Shown: positions 34,200 through 47,352, counted from the first letter of the stretch. The stretch is 64,000 bases of DNA from Mallotus nudiflorus (GCA_947683625.1 CANTUR010000110.1:277707-341706), one strand, 5' to 3'. Numbers and translations are program-made. The notes: a model not told the origin generated them from the sequence alone.

Positions 34200-35264
34200 G
34201 CTGAACTACACGCACTTCTACAGCTCGGCTAGTACTTCCTTGTTGTATGCCCCCAGTTGGGTAGTTTCGAGTTCTTGAGCCTCTAATAATTTTCTTTTTC
34301 TCACTCTCAATTTCCTCATCTTGTAACCCATCATCTTACAAATCCATAAAGGTTTTAGGATTCATCATCTATAGCCTCTTGACCAAATTAGGTGACACAT
34401 TACGAACTATCATTCTAACTTAATCCTTCTCAGCAAGCTTTTTTTTCATCATCCTTGCTTTATTCATGAATCTGGTGAGGAAATAAGAAAAGGATTCATT
34501 GGGTTTTTGCTTAGTTAACTCCAAATCCCTAATTGACACTTCCAATCGAGTGTTATAATCATATTATTTCAAGAATGTAGTACGTAGTTCCTTCCAATCA
34601 ACTCTAACAGACTTTTCTAACCTGTGGTACCAGTTACCAGCCATTCCTTCTAGGGACAGTACAAACAACCTAGTAACTACTGACAATGATGCTTTAGTAG
34701 TGCTCATGGTTGTGGTGTATTGACTCAAATGGATCCTTGGATCTCCTCTCCCATAAAACTTTTGTAGTTGAGGCATTTTGAATTTTTCAGGCAGCTTGTC
34801 TCCCTCCATTTGCAGCATGTAATCAAAGTCAAAAGAATATGCCATTCCTTGTCCTCTAATAAGCTCTTCCTTCTTGGACATTTTCTGAGTCAATGCTTGC
34901 ATATGCTTGGACTCAAGGTCTTGGACCAATTCTAATGATTCTCTCTTTGCCTTTTCTACCATATAGTTTTCAATGTCTTCCATTCTCACATCAGTAGTAG
35001 GCACATTTCTAGGAGCAAGTTGCCCCCCAGCATTGTTAGCAGTAGGTGGAGGAGCTACAACAACAGGTGGAGCTCCTACAGCAGGTGGTTGTTCAATAGT
35101 AGCAATGGTGGTTGTTCAATAATAGCAGCAGGTGGTTGTCCAACCACAGGTTGCACTAGTTCGGCCAAAGCTTGTCTCAGTTGATCTTGCATTATAGTTC
35201 TCATATTATCCATCAAAGCTCCTTTAATGTCCTCTAAGGTCCACATCTCTGGCTGTTGTTCCAT
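34200..35264 (-). pseudogene. Element C gag
   Basis: Starts at an ATG (35264-35262) reading MEQQPEMWTLEDIKGAL. A frame change near 35080 leads to the frame 34564-35004. That frame holds a charged, probably coiled-coil part (VEKAKRESLELVQDLESKH) and the gag core (LPEKFKMPQLQKFYGRGDPR, LEGMAGNWYHRL). The C-terminal part down to about 34200 is broken by stops, and no CCHC knuckle is visible. FKMPQLQKFYGRGDP is typical of Tat/Ogre gag. Confidence 0.82.
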
Positions 35265-36258
35265 TTCAGTATGATTAGTCTGAGCTAATTTAGCTTCTAG
35301 GAATAGTGGGTTAATTGGACTCCCCTCTAGTCTCTCCAGTATGTGAAGAATGCCTTAAGCTATCGACTCTGGACTTAAATCAACTCTGGTCAATCTACCA
35401 CCTTTTCATCCCCAGACACGAGAAGACCCAAATGAATCTATGATGGCTGTAAAACAAGGTATTAGTATGATGCATGGAATGTATGTTTGCATGTATGCAT
35501 GATGCATGTGTTTATGCAACAAGTAGCAGGCAAGCACTTAGCAAATAGAAAGTATTAAGAAGCAATCAATAAGCAACATGCAAGCATAAACCTTCCAACC
35601 TTATTCCTCCCACACACGTGTTCAATGGCGTCAATGGCGAGTTTCTTTTCCTAGGATTTTTGGTCTTGGCCTTCATATTAACAAGGGATATTAAGAGCTG
35701 ACATGCATGCCAAATCTCTCTTAAAAAGAAAAAAGCACAGAAGCATCATTTCTAAATATAAAGGTCTAGCCTAATCCTTATTAGTTTGAATGAGCTTCAA
35801 AGGTATAGGCATAGGCTTTTATAAATAGAAATACCTCATGGCAATTCAAACAAACAAGCACTTTGAGTGAAGATCCTATGGGAAGTAACTAGGCCATTAT
35901 ATATGGTTAGGGTTCGGTGAAAAGTTAAAGTTCCCTTAACAAGATGCTCTCCATTATGGACTTTGAGTTACAGGACAAGGTCAAAGGGGGTCCAGCATCC
36001 TTTACCAACTCGAGAGAAGATTACCCCCTTAGGGACTTGGGTTACATACTCTGGTCAGATGAGCCCAGTAATCTCTCTTGAACCGAGTTAAGGCTAAGAG
36101 TGATGGTTAGCCAATCTACAACTCCATGAAGCTAGTGGAATCATGGAATCATAAACCAATGCCATCAGTTTAGTAGGGACATGTAGAATGAATGCAAGAA
36201 TGAAATAGTAATCAATAAAAAAATTCTAAAGAACACAAGTAGAATCAGTATCTCTTAT
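35265..36258 (-). other. Element C 5' leader
   Basis: About 1 kb between primer site and gag. I see no open frame that would correspond to the extra ORF1 of true Ogre elements, and no other recognisable feature. Confidence 0.6.
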
Positions 36259-36275
36259 CCCCAGTGGAATCACCA
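36259..36275 (-). other. Primer binding site of element C
   Basis: Minus sense TGGTGATTCCACTGGGG starts one base after the LTR end. It is not the tRNA-Met site used by the other elements. The TGG-GA-TCC-CTGGGG pattern resembles the primer sites of Tat/Ogre elements (tRNA-Arg has been reported for Ogre), but I cannot confirm the tRNA. Confidence 0.65.
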
Positions 36276-36276
36276 C

Positions 36277-38321
36277 TGTAGACGATGGTGTTTAGCGCGT
36301 ATCCAAGATTTTAGCAACCGTGACACTGTTTAGGCTGAGGGCCTTAGAGAACACATTAACCACTGTCATAAAGACATGGCGTGGAGATGAGGAGTCGTCA
36401 CCTAGGGTAATAACTTGGATAATTTAATTGGTTGTACTCGATTCTCTAAAAGAAAATTAGCACCACAACCAGGAGATTATGGATACTGAATACTAACTTC
36501 TCTTAGTCTCATGTTCATTTAGAATAATTTTATAAATGATTATTTCATCCTCTAATTACATGCATTTTTATTAAACCCTAATTAACATCCATCTACCAAA
36601 AAAGGCAACAAGTCAATAAAATTATAAGTAAAAAATGCACTCAAGATCGCATTGTCCCTAAGTCTAAACTATGTTAATTTTATTAAATAAGTTAGCTAAA
36701 TCTACATTTTATTTACAAGTGAAATAAAATAAAAGTGGGCCTACATTTTATTAATTAATGAGCCTAAATATATTTTTTAGTCTTTCTAAGATATAAGCTT
36801 AAGTCTATTCAATTTTTAAAGTAAAATAAACTAGTGGATCTAAGTATAACTTGGTTTTATTTTAAGTGGAGTGTGGACCTAGGTCTATTTATTTTAAAAG
36901 AAATATAATTAAGTGGGCTGAGCTAAATCTAAACAAATTTAATTAACTAATCGGGCCTAAAGTCTAATTAACCTAATGGCCCTAAATTGATTTTAATTAT
37001 TTAAAATCTAAATCATTTTATTAAGTGGGTTTGACCTAAACGTGGGCTTGGGGTCCAAAAACATAAAAACATAAAAAAAAGCACAAAATAAATAAAACAC
37101 AAAAAAATAGATCAAATAAACATTACAGTGATTTTCTAAAAAAAAACCCAAAATTAATTACATGCAAACCCTAATTTAAGCTACCGCCACCATTGATTTT
37201 AATTGATGTTTTATCCAATTGAACCTAATTAATAATCAATTTTAAAATATAGAAATTTAAATCTTTCACTATTCCCACTACTGGGGCTATTACAAACTAC
37301 GTACAGAATTAAAATTAAATAATTATACACCCAGAAATTAAAATAAACTACACAGGATGCCAAAATGCAGAATAAAAATTAAAATCCTAAGAACTATTAT
37401 TAAAACAGTACAGGTTCATCCATGGCATTCCATGGATCTTCTGTTCAATAAAATAGAGGCGGTATCCTCCTCCTCAATCCATATACGGACATCAAAACAA
37501 AAAAAAAAGCAAATTAGCAATGAAATCAAATAATCAAAACAATAATAAAAATAAAAGAAAAAACATAAACCATAAAATAATAAAAAAGAGTAATAAAAGA
37601 AATAGAAAAATAACACTAGAGATGTTGTGCAAATGCCCCCTTTTTGTGCCCCTCAGATTGAATTATCACCATTAAAATTAAGATATTGTTGATTATGGAC
37701 TATTGCCTTCGAAAATTTCAGTATTGAAAATTAGGGTTTTATGCTCGCAGTCTCTCTTTTTTTTCATTGTGTCTTCGTGTGTCTCTCCTAAAAATCCTCT
37801 CGAAAACCAAAAGAAAATAAAGGTCCTCCAGCCAAGCCTCTTCCCCTTGTACGCATGCAAACTCTGCTTTTAAATGCAAAGTCTGCGCGTACTGAACTTC
37901 CTTCAAAAGGCGGAACAAACCTATCTGATCAGATAGCGTTTGTTTATTTTTTTTTCAAAAATATCTTCTGTGTTTTTTTAAAAAAACCTTATCAAATAAA
38001 TTTTGAATTTTCAACCAATCAAAACACTGAAAAAATTGATGTTAATGCCGATCGACATTCTAGATTACCAGTCGGTAATCCACATTGTCAATAAAAAAAA
38101 ATTTCTTTTTTTTAACTGAAAAAGGTAATTAATTAATTAATTAACTTTTAATTACCAAAAGACCCCTGAAAATTTGACTTATTTTGCAATCCCAAAAAAT
38201 GTTGCAATTTAGTCCTTAAAGTCCAGAAAATTGAAAACTAACTTCAATTTTTGAATGAATTTCATCATAGGGGCTTATGTCGCAATTATGCACAATTGCA
38301 TCTTGAAATTGGGTGCTTACA
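36277..38321 (-). repeat. Element C 5' LTR (full)
   Basis: 2045 bp, plus-strand ends TGTAGACGATGG and GGGTGCTTACA. Aligns end to end with 9706-10420 plus 21894-23264. Confidence 0.85.
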
Positions 38322-40184
38322 GTTGCCTCCCTTTATCGCTGTTTGCTTGACAAATTGTGGCAAAGCAATAGAAGCACACAATTTCGAAAGAAAGAAATTA
38401 GGACACTCGATTGTATCCTAAGTGATGGATTGATGCTCAAATTGTTGAGTAAGGTGTAGTGTTTTGATAAGTCACACTATATTTCCTGTGGAACGTCTAG
38501 TGGACTTTATGCAAATGAATTTTGCTATATTTCTTGTGGGACATTTAGCGATGATAAGTTGAAAACTTACTATAGTTCTTGTGGAACGTCTAGTAATGAT
38601 GAATTTTGTGATATTCCCTATGGGACGTCTAACGATGCACACTATATTCCCTGTGGGACATCTAGTGTAGATGAATTGAATTTTGTTATATTTCTTGTGG
38701 GACGTCTAACGATGCACACTATATTCCATGTGGGACGTCTAGTGTAATTGAATTGAATTTCGTTATATTCCATGTGCGATGTCTAACGATGCACACTATA
38801 TTCCTTATGGGACATCTAGTGTAATTAAATTGAATTTTGTTATATTCCCTGTGGGACGTCTAACGATGCACACTATATTCCCTGTGGGATGTCTAGTGTA
38901 ATTGAATTGAATTTCGTTATATTCCCTATGGGATGTCTAACGATGCACACTATATTCCTTGTGGGACGTCTAGTGTAATTGAATTGAATTTTGTTATCTT
39001 CCCTGTGGGACATCTAACGATGCACACTATATTCCTTATGGGATGTCTAATGTAATTGAATTGAATTTTGTTATATTCCATGTGGGAAGTTTAACGATGC
39101 ACACTATATTCCCTATGGGACATCTAGTGTAATTGAATTGAATTTTGTTATATTCCTTATGGGACGTTTAACGATGCACACTATATTCCCTATGGGAAGT
39201 CTAGTGTAATTGAATTGAAAACTTGCTATAGTTCCTGTGGAACGTCTAGTAATGAGGAATTTGAAAGTTTATGTCATAACTGCTATGCAGTACATTAAAT
39301 AATGAAGGTTATGACTACAGTGGAGCACATAACATAATGATTTGAAATTCATAACATAGCTATTGTGTAGCATATGAAACCTTTGATTGAAATCATGCAT
39401 GTAAAAATACAAAAAATGAGTTATGTAATCTTGTTCTGTATTTTGTATTTGACAGAAGATTCAGAATCATAGATTAATTATGCAGTTTTAATAATTCAAT
39501 GAATTGTTAATTTGATGAATGTCATGATTTAATTAGGAACATGTTCCTAATCAGAATGCAATTATGGACTAAATTGCAAGAAAGAAAAGATAAATAAAAA
39601 AGTAAATAAATTGAAAGGATTAAAATGGATATTCTCCCTTTTATATATTCTTTCCCTTTTGTCGATCACTTCACTTCTCTTCCCATTCTTTTCTTCTTCT
39701 TCCTTTTTTTTTTACTTGATATTGATTTTTCTTTTCTTGATTTATTCACCATCTGTTATTTGATTTGCAATCTGTATGATCCTATGGCCTTCTCGTCACA
39801 CAGACAATATGAAGGAGTTGAGGCTTCAAAATGTCAGAGGATTCTGCCTCTTTATTTTCCTCAAAATAATCTGGAACTTCGAGAAGACTCAACTATCTTT
39901 CCCTTGACTCATATACCCCACAGGTGCAGAGATGTGGGTAATGAGGTAACTTTTCTTACTTCTATTTATTTCTACAAAAATATTACTAGTATAATAAGTA
40001 ATTAGAGTTAGTTGTAGAGTAGAGATTGACATTGACATGTATATTAGTTAGAAAATTAATATGAAAATGCATGATAAATTGAAATTAACTCTGAAAATAT
40101 GAAATTTGACTCCCGGGTTGTTAGAATGGAGGATCGAATTTCTAGAATTCTAGTCAAAAGTCCAGATTTTCGATCAATTGGGTT
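38322..40184 (-). repeat. Second copy of C's 3' region, upstream of the 5' LTR
   Basis: Matches 23265-25170 throughout: purine tract, satellite array, spacer and pyrimidine tract. In minus sense this sequence normally comes before a 3' LTR. Its presence outside the 5' LTR implies a neighbouring element unit. Confidence 0.82.
38460..39245. repeat. 77-bp satellite array in the 3' region of C, right copy
   Basis: The 'aacgatgcac' mark occurs at 38631, 38708, 38785, 38862, 38939, 39016, 39093 and 39170: seven exact 77-base steps. The array is regular, unlike the left copy with its extra 44-base half unit. Confidence 0.95.
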
Positions 40185-40448
40185 AATGCCGATCGGCAAT
40201 CCACATTGCCGATCAAAAAAAAAATTTCTTTTTTTTAACTAAAAAAGGTAATTAATTAATTAATTAACTTTTAATTACTAAAAGACCCCTAAAAATTGAC
40301 TTATTTGTAATCAAACCCCTAAAAAACATTGCAATTTAGTCCTTAAAGTCCAGAAAATTGACAACTAACTTCAATTTTTGAATGAATTTCATCATAGGGG
40401 CTTACGTTGCAATTGTGCACAATTGCATCTTGAAATTGGGTGCTTACA
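40185..40448 (-). repeat. Truncated outer LTR of element C
   Basis: Matches the first 265 bases (minus sense) of the LTR at 38042-38321, ends GGGTGCTTACA at 40448, and is followed directly by the interior of element D's LTR. Confidence 0.82.
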
Positions 40449-42370
40449 ATATATAATATACTATTTTTGTAAATAAATGGATTTTTAGTAAATTTTAATA
40501 TATGTTTGGACTAATTAAGTAATTTGGATTTATAAAATGAATTTTTATAAATATTTATAGAATTATCGAGAAAATGAATTTTTAATTATATTATATTATG
40601 AATTAGGGTTTTTAAGAAATTAATAGGAAAATAATTATTTTTGGTGTTTGAATACTTAATATGTTAAATTTTGATATTTGGACGAAATTTATGGCATTTA
40701 TTGATTTTTAATATATTTTACTGTATTATTGAATTTTTGGTGAATTGTGGACCTCGGTTGGGGAATTTTAATAGTTCGGGATCCAAACCGAGGGTTGTGA
40801 GGATTTTTATACTTGAAGTATATTTTCCTTGCAGGACCAGCTCTAGTTTTTAGTAGAGAGATGTCCATTTTATAGAGGAGGTTCTGCCGAATTTTTGATA
40901 AAATTCTTATAAAACGTGACATCGGGTCTAATTTTGATTCTGTGTCTGTTCGTGTTTAGTAATTCTAGATCAAGTCTCTAGAAGTCTAAGTTAGATTTAT
41001 TCTAATGTCATGATGGCTTTAATTATTTAGTTGCACTGAGATTGAGGCCTAGCAGACCAATCTTGAGGAGTGCATCCCTGTGAGTTATTATCATATATAT
41101 ACATTGCTTTAGATTGCATGTTTTAGAATTATATGTTTTAAATGTAAAGTTTTGCATAATTGCTTTATTAAATGCTTAAGTATATTTTTAGTATATTATT
41201 GGTATATCTTAAAATAAATGCATGTTTTCTTTTTTATTTATATTCAAATTATGTTTAAGTATATTATTGTTGATTTTGAGTATATTTCATGATTTAATTG
41301 AATTTATTTTGCGTATATATACCTGAAATATACTTAATTTATTTTAGGTATATTTTTGGTATATATATGGTTTACTTGATCATTTTGAATGCCATTGTAT
41401 ATATTATTTATCCTCGAATGTATGTTTTATTTTTAAAATGAAGGATATCGATAGAATGTGCTTCCTAGTAGGTAGCACTAGGACCGAGTACGTACCAGTT
41501 GCGATAGATTGTAGGTTGAATTACAAACTTAATTATGGAAAATATGACTTGATTGATTTGATTGATGTGAGATGTGATTGATGGTGTGATTGCTGGAGCT
41601 CAATTGACCAAGTGTCTCAGGGCCAATCACACTAACAGTTAGACTGCTGGAGCTCGGTTGACTTAGTGTCTGAGGGCCAGTCTACTGTCTAGTTGGATTA
41701 AGTGAATTTACTTGGAATTAAGTGAGCTAGTATGGCTAGAGCGCTTTCTATTGATATTTGAGGTTGTGATCATTAGGGTTCTATTTGATCCTTCATAAAC
41801 TGATGTTTTTCAATATTAATTATAAAGTGATTTTTAGCATCTGCGTGTACCTGCCTGTATATATATATATTTATTATATATACTTATGAGTGTTTGCATT
41901 TGTCATTTAGTAATGCGTGTATATATATTATAATAATTCACTCAGTGAGGTCTGACTCCCCTCAGTTGATGTTTTTACAGGAGAGTTTTCTTTTTCAGAC
42001 CTCAACAGTAGGGCCTATCCGTCGGATTTCTTCTGCCCCAGCTTTATTATATAAATTACTTACTTAATTATTTATTATGTACTCTAGAAACTGCAGTAGT
42101 TGTATTTGTTTCAATTGTGAGTTGTATTTATATTTATTGGTTATGATTTTAATTCAGAGGTTTATCTCTGAATGTTGTATTAAAATATTTTATTTTATGA
42201 TATGCAGAGCCTATTTTATCATAATCATTGAGTTTTAAATTTTGATGTATTTTTATTTATTTTAATTTTATTTATCTTTTATTTTTATTTTAAGGCTTGC
42301 TACGGGTTTCAGATTCGAAAGAATTCTCGTTCCCTAGCGCCGATCATGACCCCTGATTTGGGTCGTGACA
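40449..42370 (+). repeat. Element D 5' LTR, second surviving piece
   Basis: Continues the LTR from 9705; aligns with about 48800-50738. Holds acceptor-like CCTTGCAG (40834), donor-like GTGAGTT (about 41080), tandem hairpins (about 41588-41690), acceptor-like TTTTTACAG (about 41980) and the U5 hairpin. Ends GGGTCGTGACA at 42370. Confidence 0.9.
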
Positions 42371-42374
42371 AAGT

Positions 42375-42388
42375 TGGTATCAAAGCGG
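42375..42388 (+). other. Primer binding site of element D
   Basis: TGGTATCAAAGCGG, tRNA-Met type with one G to A change in the core. Confidence 0.82.
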
Positions 42389-42569
42389 AGTTTTGTGTCA
42401 GGGCCTTAGTTGTTGAGTTAAGGCCCTAGTTTTCAGTGTTGTGTTTTCTTTTGAAACTACTATAGTTAATTAGGTTCGAGTATATCTTTGATAAGTTTTC
42501 CTTGATTTAGTTTTCTGCGTTACCATTAGTTGTTTGTATTGTCTGAATCCTTCTGTTTTTCTTTTTAGA

Positions 42570-43690
42570 ATGAGGAGGCGAGCACGTGTCACTCCACCGG
42601 TCGTTAAGGCCGAGGATGATGAGTCCTTCCAGGATGAGGTCATATCTTCTGAGCCGCCAGCTAGGCACATAGGTCGAGGCAGAGGTAGACCTTGAGGAGC
42701 GGCAGGTCATCGTAGGCAGAGAAAGCTATAGGATAAGGAACCTGTAGAGCCTGAGTATGAGGATATTCCAATACCTCCTGTTGCATCACCTATTCAGCCT
42801 GCCTATTAGCAGGGTATGTCTGACCCTGAGGCAACCCTATTTTATGCTAGAGTTGACATAATCGCATTTGATGGGACTTTTGACCTTTTAGATTTTTTGC
42901 ATGCAATCGAGATGAGGACTCGAACTGCTCACATCGAGTACTAGCGGATCATAATAGTCGAGTTGTCAGTAGAGGGACTAGCCTTGGACTAGTTTATTCA
43001 GATGATCCAACCATACATGATGACGATGACTTGGGCTCAGTTCAGAGAGCAATTCATTAGGAGATTTTGCCCAGAGCCACTTTATATAAGTTACAGACTC
43101 CGACTGACTAGCATTACCCAAGGTGAAAAAATATATTAAGGATTATACCAGAGAGTTCCTTTGACTTGGCAGATATACAGAGGATCTAATGCGAGATCAG
43201 TACTTCACAGTCACCACTTATGTCATTAGATTGGGTTCTGCATTTGCTAGTATGCCTACAGTGGGCCTTACTCTAGAGTCAATGATAGAGTTAGCTAAGG
43301 AGATTGAGTTGAGGCTAGTTAGGCAAGGAACTATGCCTGATTATTACCAATTGGGTGTTTAGTCAAGTGGATTCCAGATTACTTTATACTCAAGTTTTTA
43401 GATTGGTTCGAGTAGTCAACAGAGGGGTTCAGCCCAGCAGAGTCAGAGACAATAATAGAGGGTACATTGGAGCAGTAGACATGGCCGTGGAGGTCAGCGT
43501 AGACCATTTAGACTTGGGTCAGGTGCTTTGAGCAACAGTGGTCATAGTTCTAGGTCAGCTACCAGTGTTTGTCAAATGTGTGGCAGAGTCCATCAAGGAC
43601 CATGTTACATGACACCGCTGACATGTTTTAGATGCGGATAGATGGGACATTTTTCCATATCATGTCCCTATTATGGTTATCAATAGTTGT
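42570..43690 (+). pseudogene. Element D gag (degenerate)
   Basis: Starts ATG AGG AGG CG after an acceptor-like TTTTTAG. The N-terminus reads MRRRARVTPPVV then an acidic stretch. Stops occur near codon 42 (CCTTGA), at CTATAG, TATTAG and TACTAG, and at several later positions. The gag core (MTWAQFREQF) and LAKEIELRLVRQG are recognisable. The zinc knuckle near 43627-43668 has C-RCG, then a TAG where Gln stood, then GHF and SCP. Confidence 0.85.
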
Positions 43691-43906
43691 AGATTCTATG
43701 ATTCCCTCAGCAGTCGATTGCTAGTGCAACACCATTCCTTTTCAGTTGCCTCCAGCTCAGCACCAGAGTTCTACTCAGATTGTTCCTCAGTAGGGATGTG
43801 GTAGAGGTACTAGAGGAGGTGCCAGAGGTATTAGCCAGGCTTTTACCAATCAGCAGGGAGGTCAGGCCAGAGTCTTCTATCTTACTCAGCAAGATGCTCT
43901 GGCATC

Positions 43907-45250
43907 TAATGCAGTCATGGCAGGTATTATTTCTATCTGTTATCTGGATGCATGGGTTCTGTTTGATCTGGGTGCCACGCATTCATTCATTTCTCCTATT
44001 TTTGCTTTCAAGTCTTATTGGCAAGCTTCGAGGATGGCTTTTCCTTTGTCCGTCGCCACTTCTCTGAGTGATTCTTTGGACACCGATGTTATTATTTTTG
44101 GTTTTCCAGTTCTTATCAGAGGTAGAGAATTGTTCACTGATTTGATTTTATTAAATGTGATGGAATTCGATGTTATTTTGGGTATGAATTGGTTATCTCA
44201 GCACTATGCCGTGGTGGATTGTCAAAGTAAAGAAGTGACTTTCAAAATTCCTGGTGAAGAAGAATTTAAGTTTATGGGTGATAAGAGTTCTGCACCTCAA
44301 AATCTCATTTCCGCTATTACGGCTAGGAAGTTGTTGAGGAAGAGTTGTCAGGGTTATTTGGCATTAGTTAGGGATACTTCAGTGGAGAAGTTGTCACTCA
44401 TAGATGTTCCTATTGCCTGTGAGTTTCCTGATGTTTTTCCTAAGGAGTTTCCAGGGTTACCACCTCATAGAGAGATTGAGTTATGTATAGATGTAGTTCT
44501 AGGCACTACCCCTATTTCTATGCCACCCTATAGAATGGCTCCTGCAGAGTTGAAAGAGTCAAAGGAGCAGTTGCAAGAGTTGCTAGATAAAGGTTTTATT
44601 ATACCCAATGTTTCTCCTTGGGGTGCACCAGTCCTGTTTGTGAGGAAGAAGGATGGTACCCTGAGACTGTGGATTGACTACAAAGAGCTGAATAAGGTGA
44701 TAGTGAAGAACAAGTATCCTCTCCTGAGGATAGATGACTTGTTTGATCAGCTATAAAGTGCACAGTTCTTTTCCAAGATTGATTTGAGGTCGGGATATCA
44801 TAAGTTGCGGATCAGCGAAGCTGTTCCTAAAATGGCATTCTGCACTCAATATAGCCATTATGAATTTCTAGTGATGTCTTTTGGTTTGACTATTGCACCA
44901 GCAACTTTTATGAACCTAATGAACAGGATATTCAAACCATTTGTGGATCAGTTTATGGTAGTTTTCATTGATGATATACTGGTGTATTCGAGGAGTATGG
45001 AAGAACATGTATATCACTTAAGGACTGTACTTCAGACACTTAGAGAACATCAGCTTTATGCTAAATTCTCGAAGTATGATTTCTGGATGGAGACTGTTGC
45101 ATTTCTTGGACACGTGGTGTCTAAAAAGGGTATCCAGGTTGATCCACAGAAGATTGAAGCAGTGTCTGAGTGGCCTAAATTGCCTTTAGTTACTATGATT
45201 TGGAGTTTTCTAGGTTTAGCTGGGTACTATAGGAGGTTTGTATAGGATTT
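43907..45250 (+). pseudogene. Element D pol, protease and reverse transcriptase part
   Basis: A 279-codon frame from 43917 carries the protease active site DLGATHSF (43965 onward), DVILGMNWLSQHY, the linker and the RT start, ending at TAA 44754-44756 where B has CAG. From 44784 a second frame carries the rest of RT with MSFGLTIAPATF and FIDDILVYS (44964-44990), ending at TAG near 45243. LCIDYRELN reads LWIDYKELN here. Protease looks intact, and RT is split by one nonsense change and one gap (about 44822). Confidence 0.9.
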
Positions 45251-47311
45251 TTCCAGAATTACAGCTCCTATGACTCACTTGACTCAGAAGAATGTGAGAT
45301 TTGAGTGGTCAGAAGCTTATGAGAAAAGCTTTCAGTTGCTGAAAGAGAAGTTGACCATAGCTCCAATTTTGGCTTTACCTAATGGAGTAGACAAGTTCAC
45401 AGTGTATTGTGATGCCTCTAAAGTTGGCCTAGGTTGTGTGTTGATGCAAAATGGTAGGGTAATAGCCTATGCTTTAAGGCAGTTGAAGAACCATGAACAG
45501 AACTATCCTACCCACGACCTAGAGATGGCTGCAGTGATCTTTGCTCTCAAGATCTGGAGACATTATCTATACGGGGTGACTTGTGAGATTTTTACTGATC
45601 ATAAGAGCCTTAAGTACATTTTCCAGCAGAGAGATCTGAATATGAGGAAAAGGAGATGGTTGGAACTATTGAAAGATTATGACTGTGAGATTCTATATCA
45701 CCCAGGCAAGGCTAATGTGGTAGCAGATGCTTTGAGTAGGAAGTCCTCATGCAGTCTTGTTCACATCAGTGTGGAGAGGAGACCGTTGATCTAAGAGTTA
45801 CATCAGTTAGTGGATTAAGGTCTGATGATGAAGGTGAGTAGATCAGGTGGACTGCTAGCTTAGTTTAAGGTGCGATCTATGCTGAAAAATAGGATTAAGG
45901 AAACTCAGAGCTAAGATCCTATTCTGGAAGAGATTACAAAGAATGTTTGAGTAGGGAAGTTCACTAATTTCACACTTGATGATGATGGTGTTTTGTGGAT
46001 CAGTGGTAGATTGTGTGTTCCTAATGTGGATAATTTGAGAGAAGAGATCCTTAAGGAAGCACATTCTACAGCCTACAGCGTATATCCTGGTGTCACTAAG
46101 ATGTACCACAGTATCAAAGATTTATATTAGTGGGATGGACTGAAGAAGGATGTTGCTGACTATGTTGCTAAGTGTTTGACATGTCAATAAGTAAAAGTTA
46201 AACATCAGAAACCTTTTGGGAAGCTTCAGCCTCTTCTTATTCTTGAGTGGAAGTGGGAAAGGATTGCTATGGATTTTGTGGTTGGTTTACCTCGTTCCAA
46301 GGATGGATACGATTCCATCTGGGTGATTGTGGACAAGTTGACCAAGTCTACACATTTCTTGCCTATGAAAGCCACTTATTTTGTAGCTAGATTGGTGAAG
46401 CTTATGTGAAGCATATTGTGTGCCTTCATGGGGTACCTATGTCTATTATGTCAGACAGAGGTTCAGTGTTTACCTCTCATTTTTGGTAGAAGCTGCAGGA
46501 AGCAATGGGCACTAGGTTGGATTTCAGTACTGCTTTTCATCCTCATACGGATGGTCAGTCTGAGAGGATGATCCAAACACTAGAAGATATGTTGAGAATG
46601 TGTGTTTTGGATTTAGGAGGTAGTTGGGATGATCATTTGCCACTCATCGAGTTTGCATATAATAACATCTACCATATCAGTATTAGAATGGCACCATACG
46701 AGGCTTTGTACAAAAGGAAGTGTAGATCCTCTTTGAGTTAGGATGAGATTGGAGAGAGAGCTTTGACTGGACCTAAGAGGGTTCAGGATGCTGTAGAGAA
46801 GGTTGCTGTAATCAAAAGGAGATTAGAGACCGCCGTTAGTAGGCAGAAGAGCTATATGGATCCTAGACATAGAGATGTGGAGTTCCAAGTAGGAGACTAT
46901 GTTTTTCTGAAGGTGTCTCTAATGAAGGGTGTTATGAGATTTGGTTGGAAGGGTAAGCTATCACCGAGATATATAGGACCGTTCGAGATTTTAGAAAGAG
47001 TTGGCACTGTTGCATATCGGTTGGCTTTGCCTCCAAGTATATCTCAAGTGCATCTGGTGTTTCATATCTTGATGTTGAGGAAGTATGTTTTAGACCCTTC
47101 ACACGTGTTGCGGCCAGATAGTATTAAAGTGAATGAAGATCTGACATTCATAGAAGAACCTGTTGCGATCGTAGACTATCAAGTTCGACAGTTGCGTTCA
47201 AAGTAGATTCCGATGGTCAAGGTGTTATGGTGCAGCAACATAGTAGAAGAGCATACCTGGGAGACTGAAGTTGAGATGCGAGCTTCTTACCCGTATCTCT
47301 TTCGTCCTTGA
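45251..47311 (+). pseudogene. Element D pol, RNase H, integrase and chromodomain part
   Basis: RNase H (45270-45794) is complete: YCDAS, LEMAA, TDHKS and VADALS give all four acidic residues. Integrase then breaks up: a stop at about 45793, a zinc finger with Tyr in place of the HPG His (VYPGVTK), a catalytic Asp at 46272-46274 (MDFVVGLP), a frameshift near 46400, SDRGSVFTS, then QSERMIQTLED (46505-46741). The GPF part and the chromodomain (46763-47311) have one TAG near 47204, then VEEHTWETEVEMRASYPYLF. The chromodomain would bind modified histone H3 and steer integration to heterochromatin. Confidence 0.9.
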
Positions 47312-47352
47312 TTCTTGTTTATTCTTTTCTTTGAATTTGACGACAAATTCTT

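Larger units (their letters stand above)
9706..40448 (-). mobile_element. Element C: Tat/Ogre-type Ty3/gypsy retrotransposon (contains B)
   Basis: Minus-strand order from the right: truncated outer LTR piece (about 40185-40448), copy of the 3' satellite region (38322-40184), full LTR (36277-38321), primer site, gag, protease, RT, RNase H, second RNase H, integrase, antisense ORF remnants, satellite region, polypurine tract, LTR (23264 down to 9706, split by B). The two RNase H domains and the RT signature (PLPHIDV, YMDDM) identify the Tat clade. Flanking D sequence is continuous across the insertion (9705 to 40449), and an atata/tatat repeat flanks it with one base of ambiguity. Structure suggests a tandem LTR-internal-LTR-internal-LTR array that lost most of one unit. 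Confidence 0.85.

Noticed and set aside
35265..36258. Ogre-type ORF1 upstream of gag
   Set aside because: No open frame of useful length on the minus strand; only short frames full of stops.
36277..40448. A single 4.17-kb LTR for element C
   Set aside because: The left copy does not have the matching outer 180 bases. A purine tract lies directly before TGTAAGC at 23264 and 38321, and the 2.05-kb LTRs match end to end. A tandem with a deletion explains it better, though I cannot exclude the alternative.
45855..46109. Minus-strand open frame inside D integrase
   Set aside because: Antisense shadow of integrase; no recognisable motif. The same holds for 16117-16347, 18193-18795 and 30878-31228.
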